64,000 bases of DNA from CAWDJT01 sp963828705 (GCA_963828705.1 CAWHGA010000038.1:62001-126000); one strand, 5' to 3'. Shown: positions 18,568-27,937, counted from the first letter of the stretch. Program-made: numbers and translations. The notes: generated by a model from the letters alone, not told the origin.

Positions 18568-19217
18568 ACGATGACGGTCCGCTTGATGACCCGGACGACT
18601 TCGTCCGGGTCATCAAGGATGGTGACCAGATCCAGGTCTTCAGGGGAAATGAGCTTGTTTGTCAAAAGGGTATCCTTGACCCAGTTCCACAGGCCGTTCC
18701 AGTAGTCTGAACCCACCAGTACAACCGGGAAAGGTTTGATGCGTTTGGTCTGGATCAGCGTCAGCGCCTCGAAGATCTCGTCCATGGTGCCAAATCCTCC
18801 GGGCATGCCGATATAGGCCTGAGCATACTTCACGAACATCACCTTCCTGACGAAAAAGTACTGAAAATGGAGGCTGACGTTGGCAAAATGGTTGGCTTCC
18901 TGCTCCATGGGCAGTTGGATATTCAGGCCGATGGATTTGGCTCCGCCCTGCATGGCACCCTTGTTGCCCGCCTCCATGATCCCCGGACCGCCACCCGTGA
19001 TGATGTTGAAACCGTTTCTCGCCAGTTTCAGGGCAATGTCTACGGTCTTCTCGTAGGTCTCATCGCCGGGGAGAACCCGGGCAGAGCCGAATATTGAGAC
19101 ACACGGGTAGATATCGGCAAGCCTCTCGAAGCCATCCACCAGTTCGGCAAGGATCTTAAACAGTCGCCAGGTGTCCCTTATGGTCATGGCGTCGATGATG
19201 TACTGATTTTCGGTCAT
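18564..19217 (-). CDS. LOG-family (TIGR00730) Rossmann-fold nucleotide phosphoribohydrolase-like protein
   Basis: 217 residues. SIFGSARVLPGDETYEKT, the GGGPGIMEAGNKGAMQGGA loop and the signature MPGGFGTMDEIFEAL place it in the LOG family, once mislabelled lysine decarboxylase. Characterised members (cytokinin-activating LOG, PpnN) split nucleoside 5'-monophosphates into base and ribose 5-phosphate; PGGxGTxxE carries the catalytic residues. The start at ATG 19217 (MTENQYII) is chosen because GAGGAG lies seven bases upstream, whereas the ATG two codons earlier is too close to it. Convergent with rng. Confidence 0.85.
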   Translation of the reverse strand: MTENQYIIDAMTIRDTWRLFKILAELVDGFERLADIYPCVSIFGSARVLPGDETYEKTVDIALKLARNGFNIITGGGPGIMEAGNKGAMQGGAKSIGLNIQLPMEQEANHFANVSLHFQYFFVRKVMFVKYAQAYIGMPGGFGTMDEIFEALTLIQTKRIKPFPVVLVGSDYWNGLWNWVKDTLLTNKLISPEDLDLVTILDDPDEVVRVIKRTVIV

Positions 19218-19687
19218 GAGCATGCTCCTCAGTAGTGTTAGGGTTGATTGTGGTCTGACCTCAGTATCATAAGAAACCCGCCGAACTCAATGCAAGCTGC
19301 AAAGAGAACCGGTGATCATGTGCCAGAGAACTTGTAAAGGTTGAGTTAATGGCTATTTGCGTTTGGCCAGGATAGGCATTAGTGCGCGAAGCCACCAAGG
19401 TGTGGTGACATGGTCTGCTGCCTGGGCCATTGAATTTCCTTTTGCGGCTAATCGCAAAGTGCTTACCGCCGAAAGCATACGACGACCGTGGCGTCTTTGT
19501 GCAACCAGGTTCAATGATCCGAGAAACCAATTGAATTCCTTCAAAGAATGAGATATACGAGAGAGCAACCTGACACCATTAAACTGCTGTGATGACTTGA
19601 CTCTTAGGTAATCCCTCTTCTCATTTCCTTGCCGCCATACAGGGGAACCGCGGAGGAGGGTTTTTTATTCGATGGAGGCCAATTGTT
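19218..19687. other. Intergenic, no convincing gene
   Basis: 470 bp. A 71-codon frame on the minus strand (19353-19568) lacks a ribosome binding site and recognisable motifs. Near the right end CCCTCTTCT (from about 19613) can pair with GGAGGAGGG (about 19653) ahead of TTTTTTATT, a possible weak terminator or leader hairpin for the following small gene. Confidence 0.4.
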
Positions 19688-19957
19688 ATGGAAATGCAGG
19701 AGTTCCTACGGTCCGCGTTGAAAAATGTGGGAAGAAATCTTGCCAGAGGTACCCTGGACAAGAACGAGGATGGGTATAGCTACGAAGAGGAAATGCTCCT
19801 GGATTGGATCTGGATTGAACTGAAGGAAGTGTCGCCCGACAAAGACGCAGTCATCAGTATGGATCTGGATGATGTCTATGAACGGATCGAAAGCTCTGCT
19901 GAGCTCTACGATGACTACCAGCTGCTCCTGCAATCCATCAAGGAAAAGGATGCGTGA
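19688..19957 (+). CDS. Small acidic hypothetical protein
   Basis: 89 residues, strongly acidic, with no membrane segment or cysteine. It reads as mostly helical (MQEFLRSALKNVGRNLARGT; DLDDVYERIESSAELYDDYQ). I do not recognise the family. It is supported as real by GGAGG about ten bases before ATG, by a strong terminator just after its stop (19990-20018), and by charged, low-hydrophobicity composition unlike a chance frame. Confidence 0.65.
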   Translation: MEMQEFLRSALKNVGRNLARGTLDKNEDGYSYEEEMLLDWIWIELKEVSPDKDAVISMDLDDVYERIESSAELYDDYQLLLQSIKEKDA

Positions 19958-19989
19958 AACACTCCTCAAGCCATTAAGCCATTTCAGTA

Positions 19990-20018
19990 AGCGTCCTGGC
20001 ACAGGACGCTTTTTTTGT
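19990..20018 (+). terminator. Strong Rho-independent terminator
   Basis: AGCGTCCTG (19990-19998), 3-nt loop GCA, CAGGACGCT (20002-20010), then a run of seven to eight T. Nine perfect base pairs. It ends the small acidic gene only 12 bp before the next start codon. Confidence 0.95.
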
Positions 20019-20030
20019 TAGGTGGGTGTT

Positions 20031-21197
20031 ATGAATCGTCTTGATCTTCGGCCTGGTGCCGAAAAACGTTTGCTGCAAGGCCATCGCTGGGTGTTCAGCA
20101 ACGAAATTGTCGATGGTCTTAACGAGTGCGAACCCGGAAGCTGGGTCCAGGTCTTTGCCAGCAAGGGTGTGCCCTTGGGCAGTGGCTATGTGAACCCGCA
20201 TTCCCTCATTGCCGTGCGGTTGGTTTGTCCTCCCGGCAAGGAGCCCGACCGGTCTTTTTTCCTGGCCCTGTTCCGCAAGGCCGCCGAGTATCGCCAACGG
20301 ATTTATCCAGGGTCGCAATGCCATCGGCTGGTCTATGGGGAAGCTGACGGTCTGCCGGGGCTGGTGGTGGATCGCTATGGTGAGGTCCTGGTCTACCAGA
20401 TCAACACCATGGGGATGGCACGCCTGGAACCCCTGTTGCAGGAAATCATGCTGGAAGAGTTCAAACCACAGGGGCTGGTTTATCGCCACGACACCCAGGT
20501 GCGGACCCTGGAAGGACTTGACCTTGATACCGGGGTAGCCTACGGGGAGGTTCCTGCCGAGCTGTGGGGGGAGATCAACGGAATCGAGTTCCTGGTGGAT
20601 CCGCTGGGTGGCCAGAAGACCGGATTGTACCTGGACCAGCGTGACAATCGCCAGGCCCTGGCACCGTGGGTCGCCGGGCGGCGAGTGTTGGACCTGTTCT
20701 GCTACGATGGCGCCTGGGCGCTGACTGCCGCTCAAGCAGGTGCCAGCGAAGTGGTGGGGGTGGACCGTTCCACCGCTGCCGTCGAGCGCGCCCGGCAGAA
20801 CGCGCAACGGAACCGGCTAAATGACCGCTGCCGGTTCCACCAGGCAGACGTATTGCCGTTTCTAAAGGACGTGGAACGGGGATCCTTTGATGTGGTCATT
20901 GTAGACCCACCGGCCTTTGCCAAGACCAAAAAAGCCCTGGTCGAGGCCCAGAAGGGCTATATCGACCTCAATCGACGCGCCCTCCTGGCCCTGTCAGCGG
21001 GTGGGGTGCTGGTGTCGTGCTCGTGCTCCTACCATGTCAGCGAGGATCTTTTCCAGGCTGTGCTGCTCAGGGCTGCTCAAGCCAGTGGTCGCCAATTGCG
21101 GATTATCGAAGCCCGCGGTCAGGCCCTGGACCATCCGGTCCTGCTCGCTATGCCCGAGACTCGCTACCTGAAATGCTATTTTCTGGAAGTGAACTGA
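20031..21197 (+). CDS. RlmI-like class I rRNA methyltransferase with PUA domain
   Basis: 388 residues. The N-terminal PUA domain (LDLRPGAEKRLLQGHRWVFS) is followed by the EEHEA-like region and a Rossmann methyltransferase (RRVLDLFCYDGAWALTAAQA, VVGVDRSTAAVERARQN, DVVIVDPPAFAKTKKALVEA, LVSCSCSYHVSEDLF). The DPPAF motif and the catalytic-type Cys in SCSCSYH match YccW/RlmI, which methylates C1962 of 23S rRNA at C5 in E. coli. The exact base is not provable here. The gene begins 12 bp after a terminator, so its own promoter would have to overlap that hairpin, or it relies on readthrough. Weak AGGTGGG site before ATG 20031. Confidence 0.8.
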   Translation: MNRLDLRPGAEKRLLQGHRWVFSNEIVDGLNECEPGSWVQVFASKGVPLGSGYVNPHSLIAVRLVCPPGKEPDRSFFLALFRKAAEYRQRIYPGSQCHRLVYGEADGLPGLVVDRYGEVLVYQINTMGMARLEPLLQEIMLEEFKPQGLVYRHDTQVRTLEGLDLDTGVAYGEVPAELWGEINGIEFLVDPLGGQKTGLYLDQRDNRQALAPWVAGRRVLDLFCYDGAWALTAAQAGASEVVGVDRSTAAVERARQNAQRNRLNDRCRFHQADVLPFLKDVERGSFDVVIVDPPAFAKTKKALVEAQKGYIDLNRRALLALSAGGVLVSCSCSYHVSEDLFQAVLLRAAQASGRQLRIIEARGQALDHPVLLAMPETRYLKCYFLEVN

Positions 21198-21293
21198 TCC
21201 TCAGGGATCGTCCGTCAGCAAAAAGCTCCGTTTTGCCGCCATCAGCAGGCGGGCATGAAGCCCGCCCCTACAGTACGAGTCGTGAGCTGGTCG

Positions 21294-21326
21294 CAGGGGT
21301 GATCCTGTCTTTCAGGATTACCCCTG
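21294..21326. terminator. Strong hairpin between convergent genes, possible bidirectional terminator
   Basis: CAGGGGTGATCCTG (21294-21307) pairs with CAGGATTACCCCTG (21313-21326) through 14 bp including one G-U pair, with a TCTTT loop. A second hairpin GGCGGGC/GCCCGCC lies at 21248-21266. Neither has a clean T-run, so the terminator role between the convergent methyltransferase and leuA-like genes is inference from position. Confidence 0.5.
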
Positions 21327-21351
21327 TGCAACGGTTTATTTGGACCGGTTC

Positions 21352-22914
21352 TCAGAGCCGCGGCAGGAAGCTCTCATCGTCGGTGAATTCATACACGGCA
21401 TCCTGTTTGCTGCCGTACTCCAACTTGTTGAGACCGTTTATGAGGGCCTTGGCGCTGGCCAGGACAATGTCGGTGTCCACGCCCCGGCCGTTGGCCTGCT
21501 GGGCACCTTCTTCAAGCCGCACTACCACTTCCCCCAGAGCGTCCGTGCCGGACGTGACCGCATTGACTTCATAGCGAATCAGTTTGGGTGCGCGCTTCGC
21601 CATTTTGTAGATGGTCTTGAAAGCGGCATCCACCGGACCGTGGCCAAATCCGGCATCCTGTATCACCTGACCATCCACTTCCAATTGCACCGTGGCGTTG
21701 GGGACCGAAATGCTTCCGGCGGTGACGTTGAGGTATAGTAGTTTGTAGCGCGCCTGGTCTTTGAAGGCGCGTTCATTGACCAGCAACTCCAGGTCGGCGT
21801 CAAAGACGATTTCCTTCTTGGCTGCCAGTTCCTGAAAGGCTCGGAAGCATTCGCCGACGTCCACCGGGTTCAGGTCGTAGCCCAACTCCTTGATTCTTTG
21901 TTGGAATTGCTCCCAGGTTGCGCCTGGGGTGAGGCGGTAGCCGGTGGTGTAGATACCCAATTGCTCCGGGTTCATGATTTCGTAGGGTGGCGCCTCGGTG
22001 CTGTCAGACAACTGAGGCACCAGGGTCTCGTACACAAAAGCATTGTCGCCGACGACGGGTTTCTGCGGGGCCATGCCGATTCCCGAGATTCTCCTTACCA
22101 GGCGGCTGGTGGGGTAGATCTGCTCCAGATGGATGCCGGTTTGTACTCCCAGGCGGGCACTGTGAGTGGTCAGCACCATGACCAGTTCTTCCAGCGCGGT
22201 GTTGCCGGTACGTTCACCGATGCCATTGATGGTACAATGTACTTGCCCGGCCCCTTCCAAAATGGCGGCCAGCGAGTTGGCCACCGCCAAACCCAGGTCA
22301 TTGTGACAGTGGATGCTGAACACCACTCGATCGAAGGTATCCACTTCCTGACGCAGCTTTTGAAAGAGCTGGGTGACGTCCAGAGGCGTGGCATAACCCA
22401 CCGTATCCGCCAGATTGATGGTGGTTGCCCCGGCATCGATCCCCGCTCGAACCAGTTCCACCACCTCCTTGGGGTTGGCGCGGAAACTGTCCACCAACGA
22501 AAATTCAACATCGGCAGTGAATTGCCTGGCCGTCCGGATGGCAGCTACGGCCAATTCGCGAGTCTGTTCCGCGTTCTTCTTCAAGAAATGCTCTCGATAC
22601 TGACGTGATGCCGGAACAAAGGTGTGGAACCGTGGCCGGGAGGAATCCTTGAGGACTTCCCAGGCGATCTCAAAGTCCTTGGGATTGGTGGCCCGAGCCA
22701 TTGCGGCAATCACCGGCCCCTGCACCTCCCTGGCAATACGTCCCACGCTCTCATACTGCTCCTCTGAGGCGGCCGGGAATCCAGCCTCCAGAACATCGAC
22801 GTGCAATTGTCCCAGTTGGTTGGCGAGTCGAATTTTTTCGGTAATGGTCAGAATGGTGCCCGGTGACTTCTCTCCATCTCGCAGGGTCGTGTCAAAAATG
22901 AGAATCGAACGCAT
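21352..22914 (-). CDS. 2-isopropylmalate synthase-like DRE-TIM metallolyase, atypical
   Basis: 520 residues. The TIM barrel opens with ILIFDTTLRDGEKSPG (K where Q is usual), and metal ligands appear intact (FDTTLRDGE; FSIHCHNDLGLAVAN; INGIGERTGNT). A LeuA-type dimer/allosteric domain follows (TAGSISVPNATVQLEVDG, NAVTSGTDALGEVVVRL). However, the subdomain that in LeuA, citramalate and homocitrate synthases reads NAFxHExGIHxDG is here NAFVYETLVPQLSDST, lacking the conserved histidines. It may therefore condense a different 2-oxoacid/acyl-CoA pair or be a regulatory paralogue. GGAGG precedes ATG 22914. A LeuA role in leucine synthesis is the default guess, not shown. Confidence 0.75.
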   Translation of the reverse strand: MRSILIFDTTLRDGEKSPGTILTITEKIRLANQLGQLHVDVLEAGFPAASEEQYESVGRIAREVQGPVIAAMARATNPKDFEIAWEVLKDSSRPRFHTFVPASRQYREHFLKKNAEQTRELAVAAIRTARQFTADVEFSLVDSFRANPKEVVELVRAGIDAGATTINLADTVGYATPLDVTQLFQKLRQEVDTFDRVVFSIHCHNDLGLAVANSLAAILEGAGQVHCTINGIGERTGNTALEELVMVLTTHSARLGVQTGIHLEQIYPTSRLVRRISGIGMAPQKPVVGDNAFVYETLVPQLSDSTEAPPYEIMNPEQLGIYTTGYRLTPGATWEQFQQRIKELGYDLNPVDVGECFRAFQELAAKKEIVFDADLELLVNERAFKDQARYKLLYLNVTAGSISVPNATVQLEVDGQVIQDAGFGHGPVDAAFKTIYKMAKRAPKLIRYEVNAVTSGTDALGEVVVRLEEGAQQANGRGVDTDIVLASAKALINGLNKLEYGSKQDAVYEFTDDESFLPRL

Positions 22915-23308
22915 GCTGGATTCCTCCTTTGCTTATCGCATCAATCGCTGTCGGGTTGAGCTTGCGCAACGGCATCTGTCGGGCCGTCTTGACCTTGTCG
23001 CGGCTTGTTGTCAGTCCTGCTGTCGGCAGGTTTGACAATGATTCCGCCAGCGCTTTCCAGCGGCTAAATTCCTGTCTGCCGACTGCCCACTAGTACCATA
23101 ACTGTTGGAGACAATTACAAAAGCTGGTTTCTTTGTCAACTCTTTTCAACGGCTGGAGGAGGCGGTGACAAGGAGAGGTGGAGAGGGGCGGACACAAAGA
23201 GGTGCCGACGCGGAGAGCGGGAGGTCGCGGGAGATAGGAAGGAATTGTCAAGGGGGTGGGTCCCGGGATGCCAATCATGAGGGCCCGGCATGCAGGAGAA
23301 CCGACGGG
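22915..23308. other. Intergenic, no gene seen
   Basis: About 390 bp between the divergent ends of the leuA-like gene and the hybrid kinase. It contains the leuA-like ribosome binding site on the minus strand and a purine-rich stretch (about 23155-23240) but no supported coding frame or terminator. Confidence 0.4.
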
Positions 23309-25963
23309 TCAAGGCGATGGTCTCTGTCGATCGGCACCTGGGTGGGAATCATCCAGCACCCGGCGAATCACCCGGGCCAGCTCCTCCATGGCCAGGGGTT
23401 TCATGAGGAATTCCCGCACCCCCATGGCCTTGACCTTCTCCAAGGAGAGCGCCTCACTGAATCCGGAGTACAGGATAATGGGCAGGTTTGACCTGATGTT
23501 GAGCGCCTCGCGGGCCAACTCAGCACCCGTCATACCGGGCATGGTTTGGTCAGTGATCATCAGGTCGAAATGGCCCGGCTGACTCTGAAAACGATCCAGG
23601 GCCGCCACACTGTTGGTCATTACCGTCACATCATAGCCCAACTGCCCCAGCATCGTGCCGGCAATGGTTGCCAGAGCCTGCTCGTCGTCCACGAACAAAA
23701 CCCGTTCGGCACCGCGAGGCAGTTCACCTCCGGGGGATTTCTCCGGTTTGTCTCCAGGCAGGTCCACGCGTGGAAGGTAGATATGGAAACGGCTGCCCTT
23801 GCCCGATTCGCTGAATACCTGGATGGCTCCAGCACTGTTCTTGACGATCCCGTGAACCACGGCCAGCCCGAGGCCAGTGCCTTCGCCGCTGCCCTTGGTG
23901 GTGAAGTAAGGGTCAAAGATCCGTTCCACAACGGCAGCGGCCATGCCGTGACCGGTGTCACGTACCGTCAGTTCCAGATATGGTCCCGGCTCCAGGCCCA
24001 ACTGCACCGCCTTGGCGCTGTCCACCGTATGTTCTGTCAAGGTCACTTCCAAAACGCCGCCCTTGTCGCGCATGGCATGAAGTGCATTGGTGCAGAGGTT
24101 CATGACAATCTGATGGATCTGCGTGGGGTCGGAAAGGATCACCCCGGTGCTGTTGATGCTGTGGCGAATGTCGATGGTTGTGGGCAGGGAGGCTCGAAGC
24201 AGTTTGAGGGCTTCCTTGACTACCAGGCCCATCTCCATGGGTTTGCGTTCCTGTTCTCGCTGGCGGGTGAAGGTGAGGATCTGTTTGACCAGTTCCTTGG
24301 CCCGGGTGGCGGCGTTGAAGGCTTCCACCAGATAACGGTGCTCGCGACTGTCTGCAGAGAGCCCCCGCAGGGTGAGCTCGGTGTAACCCATGACGGCGCC
24401 GAGGATGTTGTTGAAATCATGGGCGATGCCCCCAGCGAGCGTGCCGATGGCTTCCAGTTTCTGCGCCTGCCGCAACTGCTTCGACAATTCCTCTTTCTCA
24501 GTGATGTCTCTGGTCAGATGGACCGTGCCTATGATTTGGTCCAGGTCATCCTTGAGCGGTGTGGTTAGGATGTCATAGATGCGGTCGGATAGCGGATCTC
24601 TCAGCTCATAGTGAGCCGCGCTGCCGGTTGCCATGGTCTTGACGTGCGGGCAGTAGTCAGGCGGGCTCTCGGTGTGGTGCATCAGGCGGAAGCACTGCTG
24701 GCCAATGGCTTCCTGGGGTGTGACCTTAAGCAGACTGGCTGCTGCCCGGTTGATGCGCACAATATGGTTGTCCCGATCGAGGATGTAGATGGCATCCGGA
24801 ACCGAATCGAAAGTACGTCTCCAGTCGCGGGCAGAAGCGCTGAGCGAATGGAGAGTATTATCCAGCTTGTCCACCATGTCCACGAAAGCGATCGTCAAAT
24901 CGCCGATCTCATCCCCACTGTGGATGGACTTGAGTCCACTGCGCAACTCATCTTTCATCTGCTGGGCGGACGTCTTGCTCTGATCGACCAGATGACCATA
25001 ACGCAGGGCGGCGTTGCGAAGTTGCCGGAGCGGGGCAGTGATCATCTGGATACTGAGGAACCCGAAGAGTGCCGAGATGGTGATCGCTGCGATAATGCCG
25101 TAAATGATGCGGTTCCTGGCTTCCTGCAGGGGTGCATAGGCTTCGGCTTGTTCCTGTTGAGCCCCCAGAATCCAGTCGGTGCCGGGGATCTGCCGAAACG
25201 AAGTCAACATCGGCACGCCCCGTGAGTTGACCGTTTCTCCGACGCCTTCAAAGCCGTCGATGGCCGCATCCAGCAGTTTGTTGGCGCCCGGCGGTATATC
25301 ATACTGCAGGGTCCGTTCGTCTTGGGGGTGAAGAATCATCAGTCGGGAGCGGTTAAAGACATACACATAACCGGTTTGACCGATCCTGGTGTGGCGAATA
25401 CCGCCGAGAGCATTGGGCGAGAGCAACTTGATCGAGCAGCCCAAAACCCCCAGGATCTGCTCGCGGGACCCACGGAGCAGAGCCGCAAAGGTCACCACCG
25501 GTTCCCCCGTTCGTAACGATCGATAGGGAACACTGATCACGCCCTGTTCTTGTTCCATGGTACGCTGGAAGTATTCGCGGTGGGCCAGATTCTGACCTCG
25601 AGTTTGAGGAAAAGCGGGGAAATCTACCCATAGATTGGCCGAGGCATCCAGGATGAACATCCCGTTCTCGAATTGAGGGAAAACCTGCCCCATCGATTTG
25701 AGTCTGCCCTCAATGACTCCGGTGTCTTGCCTTTCCAGAGCGTCCACGGGGAGACCCAGCGCCACGGCCTGGGCTTCCCGGTAGGTGCTCTTGAGGAAGC
25801 TCGACACCGCTTCGGCGGCCGCATAAGAGACGCTTTCCAAGCCGGCACAGATGGAATTCTTCAAGGCACTTTCCAGGAAGCGCAGGTAGAGAAACCCCAT
25901 TACGGAGAGGGTAAGCGTGATGATCAGAGCGAGTAGCAGCGAGGTCTTGATGCGTAACGTCAT
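23309..25963 (-). CDS. Membrane hybrid histidine kinase (Cache-HAMP-PAS-HisKA-HATPase-REC)
   Basis: 884 residues. TM1 (LLLALIITLTLSVMGFLYL) and TM2 (IIYGIIAAITISALFGFL, about 290-308) flank a Cache-type periplasmic sensor (RIGQTGYVYVFNRSRLMI, IPGTDWILGAQQ). Then come HAMP, a PAS domain (FDSVPDAIYILDRDNHIVRI), HisKA with the phospho-His in LAGGIAHDFNNILGAVMGY, an ATPase domain (NLCTNALHAM, DTGHGM, GEGTGLGLAVVHGI) and a receiver (RVLFVDDEQ, LMITDQTMPGMTG, LMKPLAMEEL). It is a sensor for an unknown extracytoplasmic ligand with an intramolecular phosphorelay. No output regulator is adjacent. The start at 25963 gives a normal signal-anchor. Confidence 0.9.
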   Translation of the reverse strand: MTLRIKTSLLLALIITLTLSVMGFLYLRFLESALKNSICAGLESVSYAAAEAVSSFLKSTYREAQAVALGLPVDALERQDTGVIEGRLKSMGQVFPQFENGMFILDASANLWVDFPAFPQTRGQNLAHREYFQRTMEQEQGVISVPYRSLRTGEPVVTFAALLRGSREQILGVLGCSIKLLSPNALGGIRHTRIGQTGYVYVFNRSRLMILHPQDERTLQYDIPPGANKLLDAAIDGFEGVGETVNSRGVPMLTSFRQIPGTDWILGAQQEQAEAYAPLQEARNRIIYGIIAAITISALFGFLSIQMITAPLRQLRNAALRYGHLVDQSKTSAQQMKDELRSGLKSIHSGDEIGDLTIAFVDMVDKLDNTLHSLSASARDWRRTFDSVPDAIYILDRDNHIVRINRAAASLLKVTPQEAIGQQCFRLMHHTESPPDYCPHVKTMATGSAAHYELRDPLSDRIYDILTTPLKDDLDQIIGTVHLTRDITEKEELSKQLRQAQKLEAIGTLAGGIAHDFNNILGAVMGYTELTLRGLSADSREHRYLVEAFNAATRAKELVKQILTFTRQREQERKPMEMGLVVKEALKLLRASLPTTIDIRHSINSTGVILSDPTQIHQIVMNLCTNALHAMRDKGGVLEVTLTEHTVDSAKAVQLGLEPGPYLELTVRDTGHGMAAAVVERIFDPYFTTKGSGEGTGLGLAVVHGIVKNSAGAIQVFSESGKGSRFHIYLPRVDLPGDKPEKSPGGELPRGAERVLFVDDEQALATIAGTMLGQLGYDVTVMTNSVAALDRFQSQPGHFDLMITDQTMPGMTGAELAREALNIRSNLPIILYSGFSEALSLEKVKAMGVREFLMKPLAMEELARVIRRVLDDSHPGADRQRPSP

Positions 25964-26405
25964 TCCAAATCTTCTCCATCGGTCGAGATGTAATCGTGTT
26001 TGTCATAGCGTCGGCTGATTGAAGCATAATCTTAATCGATTTGAGTTCCCACCCCGCGGCACGATCAGCCAACCACCGGTTGAAACAGCGTGGGTAAGCG
26101 ACGGAAACTCCACCCGGCACTGCGGTTTTTGGACTTTGGTCGTCTGCGGCTTTGATAGCGTTCTCTGATCTTTCTCCGATGTCTCAGTATCGTAGCGTTC
26201 TGGTGCCCCAACGCCGTCCGGTTTCACGTCTTAGTACACGTCCACAGAATAAAGTGACCAACAATTCGTTCCGTCACCCCCGCGAAGGCGGAGGTCCAGA
26301 AACTTCCCGATCCATCTGGATTCCCGCCTTCGCGGGAATGACGAGCAGGATGGGCAGTATTTCGGATACCCTTTCTGTGAGGCTGTACTTAAGCGATGGT
26401 GTGTT
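25964..26405. other. Intergenic, holds repeat copy B
   Basis: 440 bp containing the dispersed palindromic repeat at 26270-26343. I see no gene in the rest. Confidence 0.5.
26270..26343. repeat. Dispersed palindromic repeat, copy B (best copy)
   Basis: TCCGTCACCCCCGCGAAGGC ... CTGGATTCCCGCCTTCGCGG ending GAATGACG. The outer arms (GTCACCCCCGCGAAGGCGG and CCGCCTTCGCGGGAATGAC) are near-perfect inverted repeats about 40 bp apart, so the element can form a long hairpin. Copies A (3541) and C (44456) share the same arms. Confidence 0.8.
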
Positions 26406-26840
26406 TCAGGTCCTGAGGCGAATAGAACCGTCGGCCGCATGGTCGAACATCGGGCCCCAAACCACCTCCCAATAATAGCCATCGAGGTCTGCGAAGTATC
26501 CGCTGAAACCACCCCAGAAAGTGTCCTGCGGAGGTTTAACGATGGTGGCTCCGGCGGCTTTGACTTGTTCAAAAATGGATAGAACCTCGTCCTTACTGCG
26601 GGCGTTGTGTGCCAGTGTGATACCGCTGAAGCCACTGCGCGAGCCCGACACCTCCGGGGAGATGTCCTCGGCAAGCTTGTCGAGTGGGTAAAGCGTGAGC
26701 CAGGTGCCAGGCAGCTCAAAAAAGGAGATGCCCTCATAGTTGGAGCAGGGCCCAATACCGAAGATAGTCTGGTAGAAGCCGGTGGATTTTTCTAGATCTC
26801 CAACTCCAAGAGTGATGACGGTAATGCGAGATAGCGTCAT
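26406..26840 (-). CDS. VOC (glyoxalase/bleomycin resistance) superfamily protein
   Basis: 144 residues, one vicinal-oxygen-chelate unit pair: ITVITLGVGDLEKSTGFYQT, GISFFELPGTWLTLYPLD, GITLAHNARSKDEVLSIFEQ, and the C-terminal FSGYFADLDGYYWEVVWGP, which carries the usual metal-binding Glu. Such proteins bind a divalent metal and act on glyoxals, catechols or antibiotics; the substrate is not predictable. GAGGAGGAA precedes ATG 26840. The gene stands alone next to a palindromic repeat. Confidence 0.8.
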   Translation of the reverse strand: MTLSRITVITLGVGDLEKSTGFYQTIFGIGPCSNYEGISFFELPGTWLTLYPLDKLAEDISPEVSGSRSGFSGITLAHNARSKDEVLSIFEQVKAAGATIVKPPQDTFWGGFSGYFADLDGYYWEVVWGPMFDHAADGSIRLRT

Positions 26841-27229
26841 TGGTTTGTTCCTCCTCAAGTGACCGCGAACGGCTTATGACTCACACATGCATGCCCTGGT
26901 TCAGCACCCTGTGGTGCGCAATGCCTTCCCGTCGGGCGGGCTCCATGTAACAGCCTGACCCGACTTTAAGGCTGTTGAGCAGAGCGAAATCATCCACCAG
27001 GTTGGTGAACAGCACGTCGGCTAAGGCTTCGCCACTAGAGGATACGACGAAGATTCCTCCGCGATGAGTGTGGATGAGAGCCGACGGCAAGCTCCTGGCA
27101 GGAAAGACATCGGTTCCATGGGTATGGCCAGGCAATAAGAGGCAACGCCGGGTTGAGTCGGCGACCGGCACGCAGCTTCTATCCTGTCCGTTTCAGACAC
27201 CGTTTGGACCGCGTAGCGTATCTTGGCTC
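26841..27229. other. Intergenic or decayed sequence
   Basis: 390 bp. A 96-codon minus-strand frame (26881-27171) has protein-like wording toward its end (FTNLVDDFALLNSLKVGSG) but no start signal and no family I recognise; it could be a gene remnant. Confidence 0.35.
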
Positions 27230-27937
27230 TTAGCGTCTGCCATAAGGACACGCATACAGACACAACCCACACACGGCCGTCTCGGCATCCTTCTCTTTCA
27301 TTTTCGAAAAGTACCGATCACATTTTCGGGCATCAAAACGAGCTGTTCGCGGTTCTCCCGCTCTAAATGGTTCTCCCGTGAAAGCCTTGACTGGACAAAT
27401 GTCGACACACTCACGACAATCCCTGCAACCTTCATCCATTGATCCTCCTGTTGTTTCCAAGGGTGCATCGGTGAGCACCGTCGCCCACCGCACCCGAGGT
27501 CCCATGTCCGGAGTAATCAAGAGACAATTCTTGCCAATCCAGCCCAACCCCGCCAAATGAGCGCTCAATTTGTGAGAGAAAATGGCACAGATTCGATCAT
27601 CATCCACTCGCTTGGATGCTGGAACTGGGAAAGCTCTGTACCCCTTACGCTGTAAGACACCTCCTAAACGGGAGGCTATTTGGTCAAGACGAGAATTGAT
27701 AACGTCGTAGCAATGGTGACGGTAGCTGACTGCTGCCGCTCGTTCGGATCGTTGAGGTAACTGGTTCACGATTGGATGAAGCAAGGCGATCCCAATGGAA
27801 ATGGAGCATGGATATCCCGCGATTTCTGCCCCGCCTTGTTCGAGAACAGTGTCGTGGGCAGTGGACAAATCGGCGATACCGAAATAATCCGCTCCCCAAC
27901 TCATGGCCGCATCCAGTATCAGATCCTCAAGACCCAT
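27230..27937 (-). CDS. QueG-like 4Fe-4S double-cluster protein
   Basis: 235 residues. The C-terminus carries CRDCRECVDICP and, later, FDARKCDRYF...CGLCLYACPYGRR, two ferredoxin-type clusters in the arrangement of the epoxyqueuosine reductase family. LAGLGWIGKNCLLITPDMGP and RWATVLTDAPL are also QueG-like. It is about 100 residues shorter than QueG and I do not see QueG's full cobalamin-binding N-domain, so a true queuosine role is doubtful despite queDEC elsewhere in the window. It lies 41 bp after nspC on the same strand. GGAGG is 12 bases before ATG. Confidence 0.65.
   Translation of the reverse strand: MGLEDLILDAAMSWGADYFGIADLSTAHDTVLEQGGAEIAGYPCSISIGIALLHPIVNQLPQRSERAAAVSYRHHCYDVINSRLDQIASRLGGVLQRKGYRAFPVPASKRVDDDRICAIFSHKLSAHLAGLGWIGKNCLLITPDMGPRVRWATVLTDAPLETTGGSMDEGCRDCRECVDICPVKAFTGEPFRAGEPRTARFDARKCDRYFSKMKEKDAETAVCGLCLYACPYGRR

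Noticed and set aside
19353..19568. 71-codon minus-strand frame between the LOG gene and the small acidic gene
   Set aside because: No ribosome binding site, no family features; could be chance in a GC-rich genome.
26881..27171. 96-codon minus-strand frame with some protein-like wording
   Set aside because: No start signal or recognised domain; kept only as a possible remnant.
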